A DNA stretch of 58,678 nucleotides from 40CM-2-70-7 sp035505915 (GCA_035505915.1 DATJQI010000039.1:1-58678), one strand, 5' to 3'; shown: positions 24,516 to 33,931, counted from the stretch's first letter. The notes: generated from the sequence alone by a model not told the origin. Numbers and translations: made by a program.

Positions 24516-26804
24516 GTGGCCCTCCTTCTGCTCCCAGTCGCTCTGGGATGGTCGGCCGTCGCCGCCGCTCAGCGCCCCGCCGTCTCCCCGCCCCTGGCCC
24601 GGGCCCTCACGCGCGACACGAGCTTCACCGTCTGGCTCTTTTTGCGGCCCGGCATCTCGTTCGCCACGGCCCGGGAGCGGGTGGCCGCGGCGGGCGGGAC
24701 CGTCCGCGTGGCCAGCCGCTGGCTCCACGCCCTCAGCGCCCGCGCCCCGAGCCCGACGCTCCGCATCCTCGCGCAGGATCCGATGTTCCGCCGGATGCAG
24801 CCCGTCGGGCGCTGGCGGCTCAAGCCCGGCCCGGACCCCACCCGGCCGCCGCCCGCGGCCCTGCTCCTCAGTCCCGACACCTGCGCCGCCGCGGGAGATC
24901 CGACCAACGGACCCTCGGACATGCCCTACCGCCAGCTCGATCTCCGGCCGCTCACGGACCGGGGCGTCGACGGAAGCGGGGTCCGGATCGTGATCCTGGA
25001 CGCCGGCTTCAACACCCTGGATCCGGACTTCACCGGCGTCACCGTGAAGGCGCAATACGATTTCGTGTTCGGGGACTCGGTCGTCCGCAACCAGCCGAAC
25101 GACTCCCTGCTCCTCGACCCTCAGTTCCACGGGACCGCGGTCTGGTCGCTCTTCGCGGCGAACGTCCCGGGCCGGCTCGTGGGCATCGCGCGCGGCGCGT
25201 CCTATCTGCTCGCCAAGACCGAAGACGTCCGCTCCGAGACCCGGGTGGAGGAGGACAACTACGTCGCCGCGCTCGAGTGGGCCGACTCGATCGGCGTGGA
25301 CATCGCGTCCTCGAGCCTGGGGTACCTGGCGTTCGACAACGGCTTCAGCTACACGCCCGCCGACCTGAACGGCGACGTCGCCGTGACGTCCGTGGCGGCC
25401 GAGAGCGCCTCGGCCCACGGCATTCTGGTGGTCACGGCGGCGGGCAACTCGGGGCCGGGATTCCGCACGCTCGTCACCCCGGGAGACGCCAAGTCGGCCG
25501 TCACCGCCGGCGCGGAGGACTCGACGGGCGCCGTCGCCGGGTTCTCGTCCCGCGGCCCCACGGCCGACGGCCGCCTGAAGCCGGACCTCACCGCTCCCGG
25601 CGTGGCGGTCTGCACGGACGCGGGAGGTCAGCTGGGCCGACTGAACGGGACGTCGTTCGCGACACCGCTCCTCGCCGCGTCGGCCGCTCTGGTGAAGGAG
25701 CTGCAACCCACGCTCGGCCCCCTCGCGCTCCGCGACGCGCTCCGCCGGTACGGGGCCAACGCGGCGCACCCGGACTCGACCCGCGGCTGGGGTCGTCCGG
25801 ACGTCGCGCTCTCCGCCATCTTTCCCGTGGGCGTCACGGCACTCTCGCCGCTGCCGCCGGTGCTGGCGTCCATCACGCCGCTCTTCGCCTGGTCGGTCGG
25901 CACCACGCCCGGGTTCGCGGGACCGGTCACCTACCGGCTGCGCATCGGCCGCGATTCCCTGTTCACCAAGCCGACGCTCGACACCACCCTGACCGGCGTG
26001 ACCCAGTATCTCCCCCGGACGGCCTTCAAGCCCGGCGCGCCGCTGTTCTGGCGGGTGGACGCAAGCGCCGGAGCGATGTCGGTCACGACCGGCGCGGTGG
26101 GTCCCATCCGGGTTCCCCCGTGGGCGACGCTGCTGACGCTCTCGGACTCGGCCGGCACGACGACGGACTCGGCGCAGCCCACGTTCGCCTGGAAGGCGCC
26201 GGGGATCTCCACGCCCCCCGGCCCGCTGGTGTTCGACATCCAGATCTACCGCACCAGCCAGCCGTTCCCCAACCCCGGGACGCCGCCCTTCCCCATCTTC
26301 GGCGCGGCGGGCCTCACGGACACGTCGTTCCGCATCCCCGTGCCCCTCGACCGGAACGGCGCCTTCTACTGGACCCTCACGGTGCACGCCGGCCCGGATA
26401 CCTCCCTGGTGCCCAGCGCGGGCATCTTCGTCGTTCTCGACGACTCGGCGCCGCCGGCGACGCTGCTGTACCAGAACTTCCCCAACCCCTTCCCCGCGGC
26501 GGGCCGCGATTCCACCTGCGTCTGGATCGACATCGCGACGCCGGGGGAGACCGAGCTCCAGGTGCTCGATCTCCGGGGCGGTGTGGTCCGCCGGCTGATC
26601 CCCAACATCGAGCTGTCGGGCGTCCTCTCTCCCGGCCGCTACGGGCGCGGAGCCCCGGGCGCCTCGACGTGCGACCCGCTGCTCTCGTGGGACGGCCGCG
26701 CCGACGACGGCCGCTACGTCCCGCCCGGGGTATACATTCTGCGCCTCCGGAGCGGGCCGACGGTGCTCTTCAAGCGGCTCGTCTTCACCGGCCGGCGGCA
26801 CTAG
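24516..26804 (+). CDS. Secreted subtilisin-like (S8) protease with FlgD/T9SS-type tail
   Basis: A 762-residue protease. GTG 24516 follows a GGGGAGGG site and gives a signal peptide (1-19). A propeptide-like segment runs to about 135. The catalytic tetrad is visible: Asp162 (ILDAGF), His204 (FHGTAV), Asn310 (TAAGNSG) and Ser379 (NGTSFATP). After about 450 come Ig/Fn3-like repeats. The final 90 residues match the FlgD-Ig/T9SS sorting pattern: YQNFPNPF, a 'VLDLRGGVVRRL' strand, 'SWDGRADDGRYVPPGVY' and a basic end. In Bacteroidetes such domains direct export by the type IX system; whether this host has that system is not shown here. The gene begins 26 nt after smc. Confidence 0.9.
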   Translation: MALLLLPVALGWSAVAAAQRPAVSPPLARALTRDTSFTVWLFLRPGISFATARERVAAAGGTVRVASRWLHALSARAPSPTLRILAQDPMFRRMQPVGRWRLKPGPDPTRPPPAALLLSPDTCAAAGDPTNGPSDMPYRQLDLRPLTDRGVDGSGVRIVILDAGFNTLDPDFTGVTVKAQYDFVFGDSVVRNQPNDSLLLDPQFHGTAVWSLFAANVPGRLVGIARGASYLLAKTEDVRSETRVEEDNYVAALEWADSIGVDIASSSLGYLAFDNGFSYTPADLNGDVAVTSVAAESASAHGILVVTAAGNSGPGFRTLVTPGDAKSAVTAGAEDSTGAVAGFSSRGPTADGRLKPDLTAPGVAVCTDAGGQLGRLNGTSFATPLLAASAALVKELQPTLGPLALRDALRRYGANAAHPDSTRGWGRPDVALSAIFPVGVTALSPLPPVLASITPLFAWSVGTTPGFAGPVTYRLRIGRDSLFTKPTLDTTLTGVTQYLPRTAFKPGAPLFWRVDASAGAMSVTTGAVGPIRVPPWATLLTLSDSAGTTTDSAQPTFAWKAPGISTPPGPLVFDIQIYRTSQPFPNPGTPPFPIFGAAGLTDTSFRIPVPLDRNGAFYWTLTVHAGPDTSLVPSAGIFVVLDDSAPPATLLYQNFPNPFPAAGRDSTCVWIDIATPGETELQVLDLRGGVVRRLIPNIELSGVLSPGRYGRGAPGASTCDPLLSWDGRADDGRYVPPGVYILRLRSGPTVLFKRLVFTGRRH

Positions 26805-26853
26805 CCGCCCGAGTCGGCTTGACGGACTTCCCACTCCCTAGGGAGCTTTGGGG

Positions 26854-27894
26854 ATGCTGATCGTCATGCGTCACGGCGCGACCGACGCGGAAGTCCAGCG
26901 CGTGGTCGCCGTGATCCAGGAAATGGGATACCAGGCCCAGGCCATGCCCGGGGCCCAGCGGACCGCCGTGGGGCTCGTGGGCAACGACGGCCGGGTCGAC
27001 GCATCCCGCCTGGAGGGCCTGCCGGGGGTGACCGAGGTCATCCACGTCTCCAAGCCGTACAAGCAGGTCAGCCGGGAGTGGAAGACCGAGTCGACGGTGG
27101 TGCACTTCGCCAACGGCGTGACCGTGGGCGGGCCGGACGTGGTCGCCATCGCCGGGCCCTGCTCGGTCGAGTCGGAGCGGCAGATCGTCGAGACCGCCCG
27201 CCTGGTGAAGGATGCGGGCGCCACGATTCTCCGCGGCGGCGCCTTCAAACCCCGCAGCTCCCCGTATTCGTTCCAGGGCCTGGGCCGTCCCGCCCTGCGC
27301 TTCCTCGAGAAGGCGCGGGCCGAGACCGGCCTCCTGATCTGCACGGAGGCGATGGACATCGAGGGGATGGGCTGGATCTCCGAGGTGGCGGACATCGTGC
27401 AGATCGGCGCCCGGAACATGCAGAACTACTCGCTGCTGAAGGCCGCGGGACGGTGCGGCAAGCCGGTCCTGCTCAAGCGCGGCATGGCGGCGACCATCAC
27501 CGAGCTCCTGCTCTCGGCGGAGTATCTCCTCGCCGAGGGGAACGCGGACGTGATCCTGTGCGAGCGTGGCGTGCGCGGATTCGATCCCATCACCCGGAAC
27601 CTGTTCGACCTCACCGCGATTCCCGTGGTGCACAAGCTGTCGCACCTCCCCATCATCGCGGACCCCTCTCACGGGACGGGACTCCGGGACCAGGTGCTGC
27701 CGATGGCGCGGGCGGCGGTCGCGGCGGGAGCCGACGGAATCATCGTCGAGGTCCACCCGGCGCCCGATCAGGCGCTCTCCGACGGCGCCCAGTCCCTCTT
27801 CCCGGGCCAGTTCGCCCAGCTGATGAAGGAAGTGCGCGTGATCGCGGAAGTGACGGGACGACGGATGGCGGAGCCGGCGTCGGTGGGGGCGTGA
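26854..27894 (+). CDS. aroF: 3-deoxy-7-phosphoheptulonate synthase (AroF, type I-beta with FL domain)
   Basis: The first step of the shikimate pathway: PEP plus erythrose 4-phosphate gives DAHP. The 346-residue protein has an N-terminal ferredoxin-like regulatory domain (about 1-75, 'MLIVMRHGATDAEVQRVV'), as in Thermotoga, where it mediates Tyr/Phe inhibition. The barrel follows, with AGPCSVES, GAFKPRSSPYSFQG, the 'QIGARNMQNYSLL' strand, 'LLKRGMAATI' and DPSHGTG. I chose ATG 26854 because AGGGAG lies 8 nt upstream; a TTG 6 nt earlier is possible. The stop overlaps the lolA start (GTGA). Confidence 0.95.
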   Translation: MLIVMRHGATDAEVQRVVAVIQEMGYQAQAMPGAQRTAVGLVGNDGRVDASRLEGLPGVTEVIHVSKPYKQVSREWKTESTVVHFANGVTVGGPDVVAIAGPCSVESERQIVETARLVKDAGATILRGGAFKPRSSPYSFQGLGRPALRFLEKARAETGLLICTEAMDIEGMGWISEVADIVQIGARNMQNYSLLKAAGRCGKPVLLKRGMAATITELLLSAEYLLAEGNADVILCERGVRGFDPITRNLFDLTAIPVVHKLSHLPIIADPSHGTGLRDQVLPMARAAVAAGADGIIVEVHPAPDQALSDGAQSLFPGQFAQLMKEVRVIAEVTGRRMAEPASVGA

Positions 27895-28556
27895 AGGGCC
27901 GGGAGCCGGGTGCCGCGAGCCGCCTGATCCCGTTACTCCTCGCTCTCCTTCCCGGCGGGCTCGCCGCACAGGATCCCTTCGCGGCGCTGGGGCGGGCGAA
28001 GGCGGCCTACGATTCCCTCCACACCATCCGCTGCGACTTCATCCAGATCATCGACAACCCGATGCTCGGCGCCCCGGACACGACGCGCGGCATTCTGTAC
28101 CAGGAGCCTCCCGCGCGCTTCGCGATGAACTTTACCCGCCCGAAAGGCGACCGGATCGTGTCGGACGGGACGTATCTCTGGATCTACACGCCGTCGAGCG
28201 TCACCGGCCAGGTGATCCGGGCGGCGATCCCCGCCCGCGGGACCACCGGGCCGAACCTGATCACCCAGTTCGTGGAGCGCCCGCGGGAGCAGTATCGCGC
28301 CCGCTTCGTCCGCACGGACTCGAGCGCGGCGGGACCGGTGGACGTGGTGCACCTGGAGCCGATCGCGCCGGATCCGCCCTACACCGAGGCGACCGTGTCG
28401 GTCGGGGCCTCGGGGCTGGTGCTGCGTCTCGATATCGTGGAACGGTCCGGACAGCGGCGGGTGTTGATCTTTTCGAAGCACCGGCTCAACGAGCCGGTGG
28501 CGGCGTCGACCTTCCGATTCACCCCCGGGGCGGGAGTACGGGTGGTAGATCAGTAG
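27891..28556 (+). CDS. lolA: LolA-like outer-membrane lipoprotein carrier
   Basis: A 221-residue periplasmic protein, GTG start. After a signal peptide (about 1-25, cleavage near GLAAQ) it shows the LolA pattern: 'FAALGRAKAAYDSLHTIRCDFIQI', 'GILYQEPPARFAMNFTRPKGDRIVSDGTYLWIYTPSSVTGQVI', and the late 'ASTFRFTPGAGVRVVD' strand. LolA carries lipoproteins from LolCDE to the outer membrane. Translation is coupled to aroF. The 3' end overlaps the end of the convergent DUF2520 gene by 38 nt. Confidence 0.85.
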   Translation: MKGREPGAASRLIPLLLALLPGGLAAQDPFAALGRAKAAYDSLHTIRCDFIQIIDNPMLGAPDTTRGILYQEPPARFAMNFTRPKGDRIVSDGTYLWIYTPSSVTGQVIRAAIPARGTTGPNLITQFVERPREQYRARFVRTDSSAAGPVDVVHLEPIAPDPPYTEATVSVGASGLVLRLDIVERSGQRRVLIFSKHRLNEPVAASTFRFTPGAGVRVVDQ

Positions 28557-29400
28557 CCAGCGCGTCCGCCACGCGCTGCGCCGTCCCGTCGTCCATTCCC
28601 CGCTTCCGCGCCAGCTCCAGCGCCGCCCGGCCCAGCGCCTGGTAGAGCCGCGCGTCGTCGATGGTCAGCACGCTCAAGTGCCGGAGAATGGTCTCCGTGT
28701 CCCCGCGCGCCACGGGACCGGTCAGGGCCGCGCGCGGGTCTCCCGCCAGGAGATTGGTGATCGTGCCGCGGACGAGGGGCGACAGCGCGGCCCAGGCGTC
28801 GTCGTCCGACAGCCCCGCGTGCCGCAGGAGGCGCTGCGCCACCGCTTCCACCACCACGAGATAATTCGACGCGAAGACCGCGCCCGCGTGATAGAGGGTC
28901 TTGGCCTTCGCCGTGATCCGGAACGGCTTGAGCCCCACGCTCCGCGCGATCTCTTCGGCCTTCTCCATCGCCGCCGGGCTCCCCTCCACGGCCGCCCAGG
29001 CGCCCTTGAAGCGCTCCGGCGCGACCTCCGGGTCGCTGATGGTCTGGAGGGGATGCAGCGAGCCCAGCGCGGCCCGGGTGGGCACGAGCGGTGCGAGGAC
29101 CTCCTGGCCCAGCACCCCGGAGCAATGCAGCACCGTCTGCGTGGAAGTGATCGCCCGGTGGTCCCACAGCCGCTGCGCCAGGTCCCGGATCCGGTCGTCG
29201 GTGACGGCCAGAACCACCACCGACGCGTCCCGGAGCCAGCCGGCGTCGGGGCCGTCGGGAGCGACGGCGACGCGCAGGGGGGCCGGTACGCGCACATCGC
29301 GCCGGCTGGTGAGGCGTACGGGCGTGCCGGCACGGGCCAGCGCGAGCGCCAGGCCCGTCCCCATCCGCCCCGCGCCGACGATGCCGACCGATTCCGGCAC
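28519..29400 (-). CDS. Rossmann-like and DUF2520 domain protein
   Basis: A 293-residue protein, GTG start. The N-terminal NAD(P)-binding fold begins 'VGIVGAGRMGTGLALALARAG', as in pyrroline-5-carboxylate reductase and 6-phosphogluconate dehydrogenase relatives. 'LHCSGVLG' and 'LHPLQTISDP' are hallmarks of the COG5495 group. The C-terminal helical DUF2520 half (about 160-290) has 'YHAGAVFASNYLVVV' and 'LTGPVARGDTETI'. The reaction is unknown; some members are encoded beside pantothenate genes, but none is present here. It starts 5 nt after ctpA. Confidence 0.85.
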   Translation of the reverse strand: MPESVGIVGAGRMGTGLALALARAGTPVRLTSRRDVRVPAPLRVAVAPDGPDAGWLRDASVVVLAVTDDRIRDLAQRLWDHRAITSTQTVLHCSGVLGQEVLAPLVPTRAALGSLHPLQTISDPEVAPERFKGAWAAVEGSPAAMEKAEEIARSVGLKPFRITAKAKTLYHAGAVFASNYLVVVEAVAQRLLRHAGLSDDDAWAALSPLVRGTITNLLAGDPRAALTGPVARGDTETILRHLSVLTIDDARLYQALGRAALELARKRGMDDGTAQRVADALATDLPPVLPPRG

Positions 29401-29405
29401 GGCGC

Positions 29406-31022
29406 CTAGCGGCCCGGCTTCGAAGCGGATCCGGCCGCGAGCGTCAGGAGATCCTGCGGGCTCCGGGCGCGGCGGGCCAAGTCGAGCGCCTCCTGGACCT
29501 GCCGGTCGTCCCCCACGCGGCGGTGGAACTCTCCGATCCGGCCGAAGGCGTACCGCGCGACCTCGTACCCGATCTCCTGCCGGAACAGGGTCCGCGCGCC
29601 CTCGACCACGCCGGGCGGGAAGGTGAGCCCGCGGGCTTTGAGGCGCTGGAGCACGTCGGCCTCCATCGCGTCGGTGACCGGAAAGTCGGCGCCGGACACC
29701 TGGTGCTTCATCTTGGTATCCACCGCGTATCCCGACAGGACGTCGGCGTAGATCGGCGCCTTGGCGCCGATCGCCTTGTTGAACGCCTGCTCCGCGGTCG
29801 AAAAGGTGTCGGCCGTGACGAAGAGATCGGGCCGGATCCCGCCGCCCCCGTATTCCTTCCGGCCGGCGTCGGTCCGGTACACCAGCGTGGTGTCGAGGGG
29901 GATCGAGTCGTGGCCCCGCGCCGCCGCCATCACCTGCGCCGCCTGGTCCTCCTCGCTCTTGCTCGCCCGCTGGATGGTCCGGCCGCTCGGCGTGTACCAG
30001 CGCGCCGTCGTCAGCTTCAGGGCGGTCTCCGGCGTCAGCTGCCACACCGACTGCACCAGTCCCTTCCCCCAGGTGGGCGTGCCCACCACGAGGGCGCGGT
30101 CGTGGTCCTGGAGCGCGCCGGAGATGATCTCCGCGGCGCTGGCCGTGAAGCCGTTGACGAGCACCACGATGGGCAGGTTGGGCCAGCGCTGCGCCCGGTC
30201 GTCCCGGTACTCGGCGTTCGAATTGGGGGCGCGGCCCTTGGTGGCGACCACCGCCTGGCCGGGGTTGAGGAAGAGATCGGTCACGCCCACGCCCTGGGTG
30301 AGCGAGCCGCCGGGGTTGCCCCGCAGGTCGAAGATGAGGGACTTCATTCCGGCGCGGCTCAGCGAATCCACCGCCTGCGCGACCTCCGCGGCGGACGAGT
30401 CGCTGACGGGACTCATCGCGATGTAGCCGACCTTGTCGTCGAGCATCATCACGATCCCCACCGAGCGCACGTGGATCTTGGCGCGGGTGATCTTGAAGGT
30501 GAGGGGCTGGTCCACGCCGGGCCGCCGCACCGTCAGGGTGACGGTGGTGCCCGCGGGGCCCCGCATCTTCTTGAAGACGTCGTCGTTCTTCCAGCCGGCG
30601 GTGGCCTGACCGTCGAGCGCGGTGATCTCGTCCCCGCTCTGGAGCCCGGCCCGCTCGGCGGGGGTTTCGGGCAGCGGCGCCACCACCGCCACGAAGTTGT
30701 CCCGGACCTCGAACTGGAAGCCCAGGCCGCCGTAGTCTCCCGAAATCTGCTCCGACAGCTCGTGGAAGTCGTCGGGTTTCAGGTAGACCGAGTACGGGTC
30801 GTGCAGCTGGTCCAGGAGGCCGTCGATGGCCATGCCGTAGAGCTTGCTCTCGTCGATCGAGTCGACGTAGTAGTCGGCGACGTGGGCCAGAATGTCGTCG
30901 AAGAGCCGGGCCTGCTGGTACACGGTGGCGGACGGCGCGGTATCCCGCTGGAGCAGCCACCCGCCGGTGGCGAGCGCGGCGACGGCGACGGCGGCGATGA
31001 TGACGAGCTGGCGACCCTTCAT
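29406..31022 (-). CDS. ctpA: C-terminal processing peptidase (S41 family)
   Basis: A 538-residue periplasmic protease with an N-terminal membrane anchor (about 5-24). After a helical cap with 'DILAHVADYYVD' and 'LLDQLHDPYSVYL' comes a PDZ domain (about 90-185, 'GGLGFQFEV', 'PAERAGLQSGDEI'), then the S41 catalytic core: 'FDLRGNPGGSL', catalytic Ser295 in TASAAEI and Lys320 in WGKG, 25 residues apart as in CtpA. The tail (about 400-538) is specific to this group. Substrates of such proteases include PG hydrolases and membrane proteins. It overlaps tmk by 4 nt. Confidence 0.92.
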   Translation of the reverse strand: MKGRQLVIIAAVAVAALATGGWLLQRDTAPSATVYQQARLFDDILAHVADYYVDSIDESKLYGMAIDGLLDQLHDPYSVYLKPDDFHELSEQISGDYGGLGFQFEVRDNFVAVVAPLPETPAERAGLQSGDEITALDGQATAGWKNDDVFKKMRGPAGTTVTLTVRRPGVDQPLTFKITRAKIHVRSVGIVMMLDDKVGYIAMSPVSDSSAAEVAQAVDSLSRAGMKSLIFDLRGNPGGSLTQGVGVTDLFLNPGQAVVATKGRAPNSNAEYRDDRAQRWPNLPIVVLVNGFTASAAEIISGALQDHDRALVVGTPTWGKGLVQSVWQLTPETALKLTTARWYTPSGRTIQRASKSEEDQAAQVMAAARGHDSIPLDTTLVYRTDAGRKEYGGGGIRPDLFVTADTFSTAEQAFNKAIGAKAPIYADVLSGYAVDTKMKHQVSGADFPVTDAMEADVLQRLKARGLTFPPGVVEGARTLFRQEIGYEVARYAFGRIGEFHRRVGDDRQVQEALDLARRARSPQDLLTLAAGSASKPGR

Positions 31023-31642
31023 GAGACTCCTCGCAGTGAAAGCGCGGACGCGGCGGCGATTTCCTTCCAGGCCGCGTCCAGCACGACTGATTTCTGTTGC
31101 GTCGCGTCCAGATGCACCACGCCGGGACCCGACGCCTGTCGATACGCCTGGAGCACGCGGGCATGAAACGCGTCGTCCTCGCGCTCGATGCGGTCCTGCT
31201 CCTTCCGGGCCTTCCTCTGCCGCTCCCGCCCGACCTCGACCGGGACGTCCAGCACCAGGGTGAGGTCCGGCGTCAGCCCTCCCGTGGCCAGCGTGAGCGC
31301 GGCCTGCACGGCCGCCGCCGGGAGTCCGCGGCCGGCCACCTGATAGGCGCGGGTGGAGAGGTCGAACCGGTCGGCCAGCACCACCTGGCCCGCGTCCAGG
31401 GCCGGGCGGACCCGACGCGCGACCAGATCGGCGCGCGCGGCGAGATACAGGAAGAGCTCCGACGCCGGGGTCAGCTCGTGCCGGGACTTGAGCACGATCT
31501 TCCGGGCCGCTTCCGCCACCGGCGTCCCGCCCGGCTCCCGCACCGTGAGCACCGGCCGCCCTTCGGCGAGCAGGCGGGCGCCGAGTCCGCGCACCAGCGT
31601 GGACTTCCCCGCCCCCTCCGGCCCCTCGACGACGATGAACAC
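31019..31642 (-). CDS. tmk: Thymidylate kinase
   Basis: Phosphorylates dTMP to dTDP. The 207-residue protein has the P-loop EGPEGAGKST at 6-15, 'VREPGGTPVAEAARKI', the DRF motif in 'VLADRFDLSTRAYQVAGRGL', and the LID region 'RKARKEQDRIEREDDAFHARV'. The start codon is 3 nt after the ylbF-like gene stop, and its own stop overlaps ctpA (ATGA), so it is embedded in the ctpA-rpmE run. Confidence 0.95.
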   Translation of the reverse strand: MFIVVEGPEGAGKSTLVRGLGARLLAEGRPVLTVREPGGTPVAEAARKIVLKSRHELTPASELFLYLAARADLVARRVRPALDAGQVVLADRFDLSTRAYQVAGRGLPAAAVQAALTLATGGLTPDLTLVLDVPVEVGRERQRKARKEQDRIEREDDAFHARVLQAYRQASGPGVVHLDATQQKSVVLDAAWKEIAAASALSLRGVS

Positions 31643-31645
31643 CCG

Positions 31646-31999
31646 CTACCCGAGGGTGATGATGGGGCTGGCCGAACCCTTCTTGATCCCCTCGAAGATC
31701 TGCTCGTTCACCTTGGCCATCAGCTTCTCGAAGTTGGCCTGGGCGGCGACCACCTGCTGGTACACCGGATTCCCCTGAACGGCGTGGAGCGCGCCGTCGT
31801 AGGCTTCCACCTGCTCCTTGGCCGGCTCGACGCCGGCCTGGGCGCCCCGCTCGATTTCCACCGCCAGCCGCTCGACCTCGGCCAGCTTCTTGAGCACCTC
31901 GGTGTCTTCGCGCATCCGCTCGTTGGCCCGCTTCAGGGCCTTGTATTCGTCGGTCTGGCCGAGCAACCGGCCCAGCTCCTGCGCCTTGTCGTCGATCAT
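31646..31999 (-). CDS. YlbF/YmcA family protein
   Basis: A 117-residue all-helical protein of the YlbF/YmcA family ('LGRLLGQTDEYKALKRANERMREDTE', then a long amphipathic helix and 'NPVYQQVVAAQANFEKLMAKVNEQIFEGI'). In Bacillus the family forms the Y-complex that affects RNase Y and competence/biofilm control; a role here is unproven. The start overlaps the prmC stop (ATGA). Confidence 0.8.
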   Translation of the reverse strand: MIDDKAQELGRLLGQTDEYKALKRANERMREDTEVLKKLAEVERLAVEIERGAQAGVEPAKEQVEAYDGALHAVQGNPVYQQVVAAQANFEKLMAKVNEQIFEGIKKGSASPIITLG

Positions 32000-32877
32000 G
32001 CGGTCTCCCCGGGAAACGCCAGCGCGAACCGCGGCCGGCCGAACAGGTCGTCGTGAATGCCGATGCGGCGCCATCCGTACTCGTGCGCCAGGCTCCGGAC
32101 GTCCGGACCCCGCCGCTCGTCGATCTCGAAGGCCAGGAGCCCTCCCGGCTCGAGGAGGGGGGCCGCTCCGGCCAGCAGGGCGCGCGTGGCGTCCAGCCCG
32201 TCCGTGCCGCTCACCAGGGCGTCGCGCGGCTCGAAGGCCCGCACCGCCGGCTCCAGCGCGCCGTACTCCTCCTCGGTGAGGTACGGCGGGTTCGACACGA
32301 TGAGCCGATACCGGTCTCCCGCCAGAGGCGCGAGGAGATCCCCTTCCCGCACGTGCACCGGAACCGGAGGCCGCACGCGGGTCACGTTCTCCCGGGCCAG
32401 CCCCGCCGCGGCGGGCGACCGTTCCGTCGCCACCACGCCGGCGAAGGATCCCTCCACCGCCAGGGCGAGGGCGATGCACCCCGACCCCGTGCCCACGTCG
32501 GCGGCGAGCCCGCGCCGGTCTCCGGCGTTTCCGGCCCACTCGAGCACCAGGCCGACCAGGCCTTCGGTCTCCGGCCGTGGAATCAGGGCCCGGGCGTCGA
32601 CGACCAGGTCGAGGTTCCGGAACCCCACCCGTCCCACGGCATACGGGAAGGGCGCGCCTCCCGCCCGCTTCCCCACCGCGGTCCAGAACCGGTCGGCGGC
32701 TCCCGGGTCCGCCACGTCGTCCCGATTGAGCCAGACGTCGCCCGGCGTGCCGCCCACCACCGCCGCCCACAGCGCCGTCGATTCGCGCTTGGGGTTCAAC
32801 ACTCCCGCCTGTTGCAGCCGTTCCGTCGCCCGGTTCAGGGCGTCCGCCACCGACCCGGAGGGACGGGCTTCAGGCAC
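31996..32877 (-). CDS. prmC: Peptide chain release factor N5-glutamine methyltransferase
   Basis: Methylates the Gln of the GGQ motif in release factors, including RF1 encoded directly upstream. The 293-residue protein has a helical N-terminal substrate domain (about 1-95), the family 'ALIPRPETE' at 98-105, the AdoMet site DVGTGSG at 127-133, and the catalytic NPPY at 196-199. The prfA-prmC order with an 8-nt overlap is the usual enzyme-substrate pairing. Confidence 0.95.
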   Translation of the reverse strand: MPEARPSGSVADALNRATERLQQAGVLNPKRESTALWAAVVGGTPGDVWLNRDDVADPGAADRFWTAVGKRAGGAPFPYAVGRVGFRNLDLVVDARALIPRPETEGLVGLVLEWAGNAGDRRGLAADVGTGSGCIALALAVEGSFAGVVATERSPAAAGLARENVTRVRPPVPVHVREGDLLAPLAGDRYRLIVSNPPYLTEEEYGALEPAVRAFEPRDALVSGTDGLDATRALLAGAAPLLEPGGLLAFEIDERRGPDVRSLAHEYGWRRIGIHDDLFGRPRFALAFPGETA

Positions 32878-33928
32878 TCATGCGCTCCTTCTCGCCCTCG
32901 GTCCGGAGCGCGGTGATCAGCGCGTCCAGGTCTCCGTTCATCACGTCCGCCAGATTGTGCGACGTGAAGTGGATGCGGTGATCCGTCACCCGGTTCTGCG
33001 GAAAATTGTAGGTCCGGATCTTGGCGGACCGGTCTCCCGTGCCCACCATCGCCCGGCGCTCCCGGGCCCGCGCCGCTTCCTGCTCGGCGACCATCCGGTC
33101 GAGCAGGCGGGACCGCAGGATTTCGAGGGCCTTGATCTTGTTCTGCAGCTGGGACTTCTGATCCTGGCACTGCACGACGAGGCCGGTGGGGAGATGGGTC
33201 ACCCGCACCGCGCTGTCGGTGGTGTTCACGCTCTGGCCGCCGGGCCCCGACGACCGGAACACGTCGATCCGCAGATCCTTGTCCTCGAGCTGCACGTCCA
33301 CGTCCTCGGCCTCGGGCAGCACGGCCACCGTGGCCGCGGAGGTGTGGATGCGTCCTTGAGCTTCGGTCGCGGGAACGCGCTGGACCCGGTGGACTCCCGA
33401 CTCGTAGCGCAGCGTGCCGTACGCCTTGGGGCCGCGGACGGTGAAGATCGCCTCTTTCAGGCCGCCCAGCGTCCCCTCGGACAGCTCGGTGACTTCGATC
33501 TTCCAGCGCCGGCGCTCGCAGAACCGCGTGTACATCCGGAAAAGCTCCGAGGCGAACAGCGCGGCCTCGTCGCCGCCCGTGCCGGCGCGGATCTCGACGA
33601 TGGCATCCCGGTCGTCCAGCGGATCGGCCGGCACGAGGAGCTCGGCCAGCTCGGCCTCGGTCCGGGTGAGCTCCGGGCGCAGGCGCTCCACGTCCGCGCG
33701 GGCCAGCTGGGCCAGCTCGGGGTCGCGGTCCTGCAGGACCTCGCGGGCCTGGTCCAGCTCCGCGGTGAGGCGTTCGAGGCGTTGGTGGGTGAGGCGGATG
33801 ACGTCGAGGCGCGCGTGCTCACGTCCCAGCTGCTTCAGCGCCGACGGGTTCCGGGCCGTGTCGGGGTCGGCCAGGAGCCGGGCGACCTCCTCCGCCCGCG
33901 CGAGCGCCTGGCGGAGGCGGGCCTCCAT
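32870..33928 (-). CDS. prfA: Peptide chain release factor 1
   Basis: A 352-residue RF1 that reads UAA and UAG. The stop-codon recognition PAT tripeptide is at 186-188 ('HRVQRVPATEAQGRIHTSA'), and the peptidyl-tRNA hydrolysis GGQ is at 230-232 in 'SSGPGGQSVNTTDSAV'. The PxT motif, rather than SPF, separates it from RF2. It starts 3 nt after rpmE and overlaps prmC by 8 nt. Confidence 0.97.
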   Translation of the reverse strand: MEARLRQALARAEEVARLLADPDTARNPSALKQLGREHARLDVIRLTHQRLERLTAELDQAREVLQDRDPELAQLARADVERLRPELTRTEAELAELLVPADPLDDRDAIVEIRAGTGGDEAALFASELFRMYTRFCERRRWKIEVTELSEGTLGGLKEAIFTVRGPKAYGTLRYESGVHRVQRVPATEAQGRIHTSAATVAVLPEAEDVDVQLEDKDLRIDVFRSSGPGGQSVNTTDSAVRVTHLPTGLVVQCQDQKSQLQNKIKALEILRSRLLDRMVAEQEAARARERRAMVGTGDRSAKIRTYNFPQNRVTDHRIHFTSHNLADVMNGDLDALITALRTEGEKERMSA

Positions 33929-33931
33929 CGG

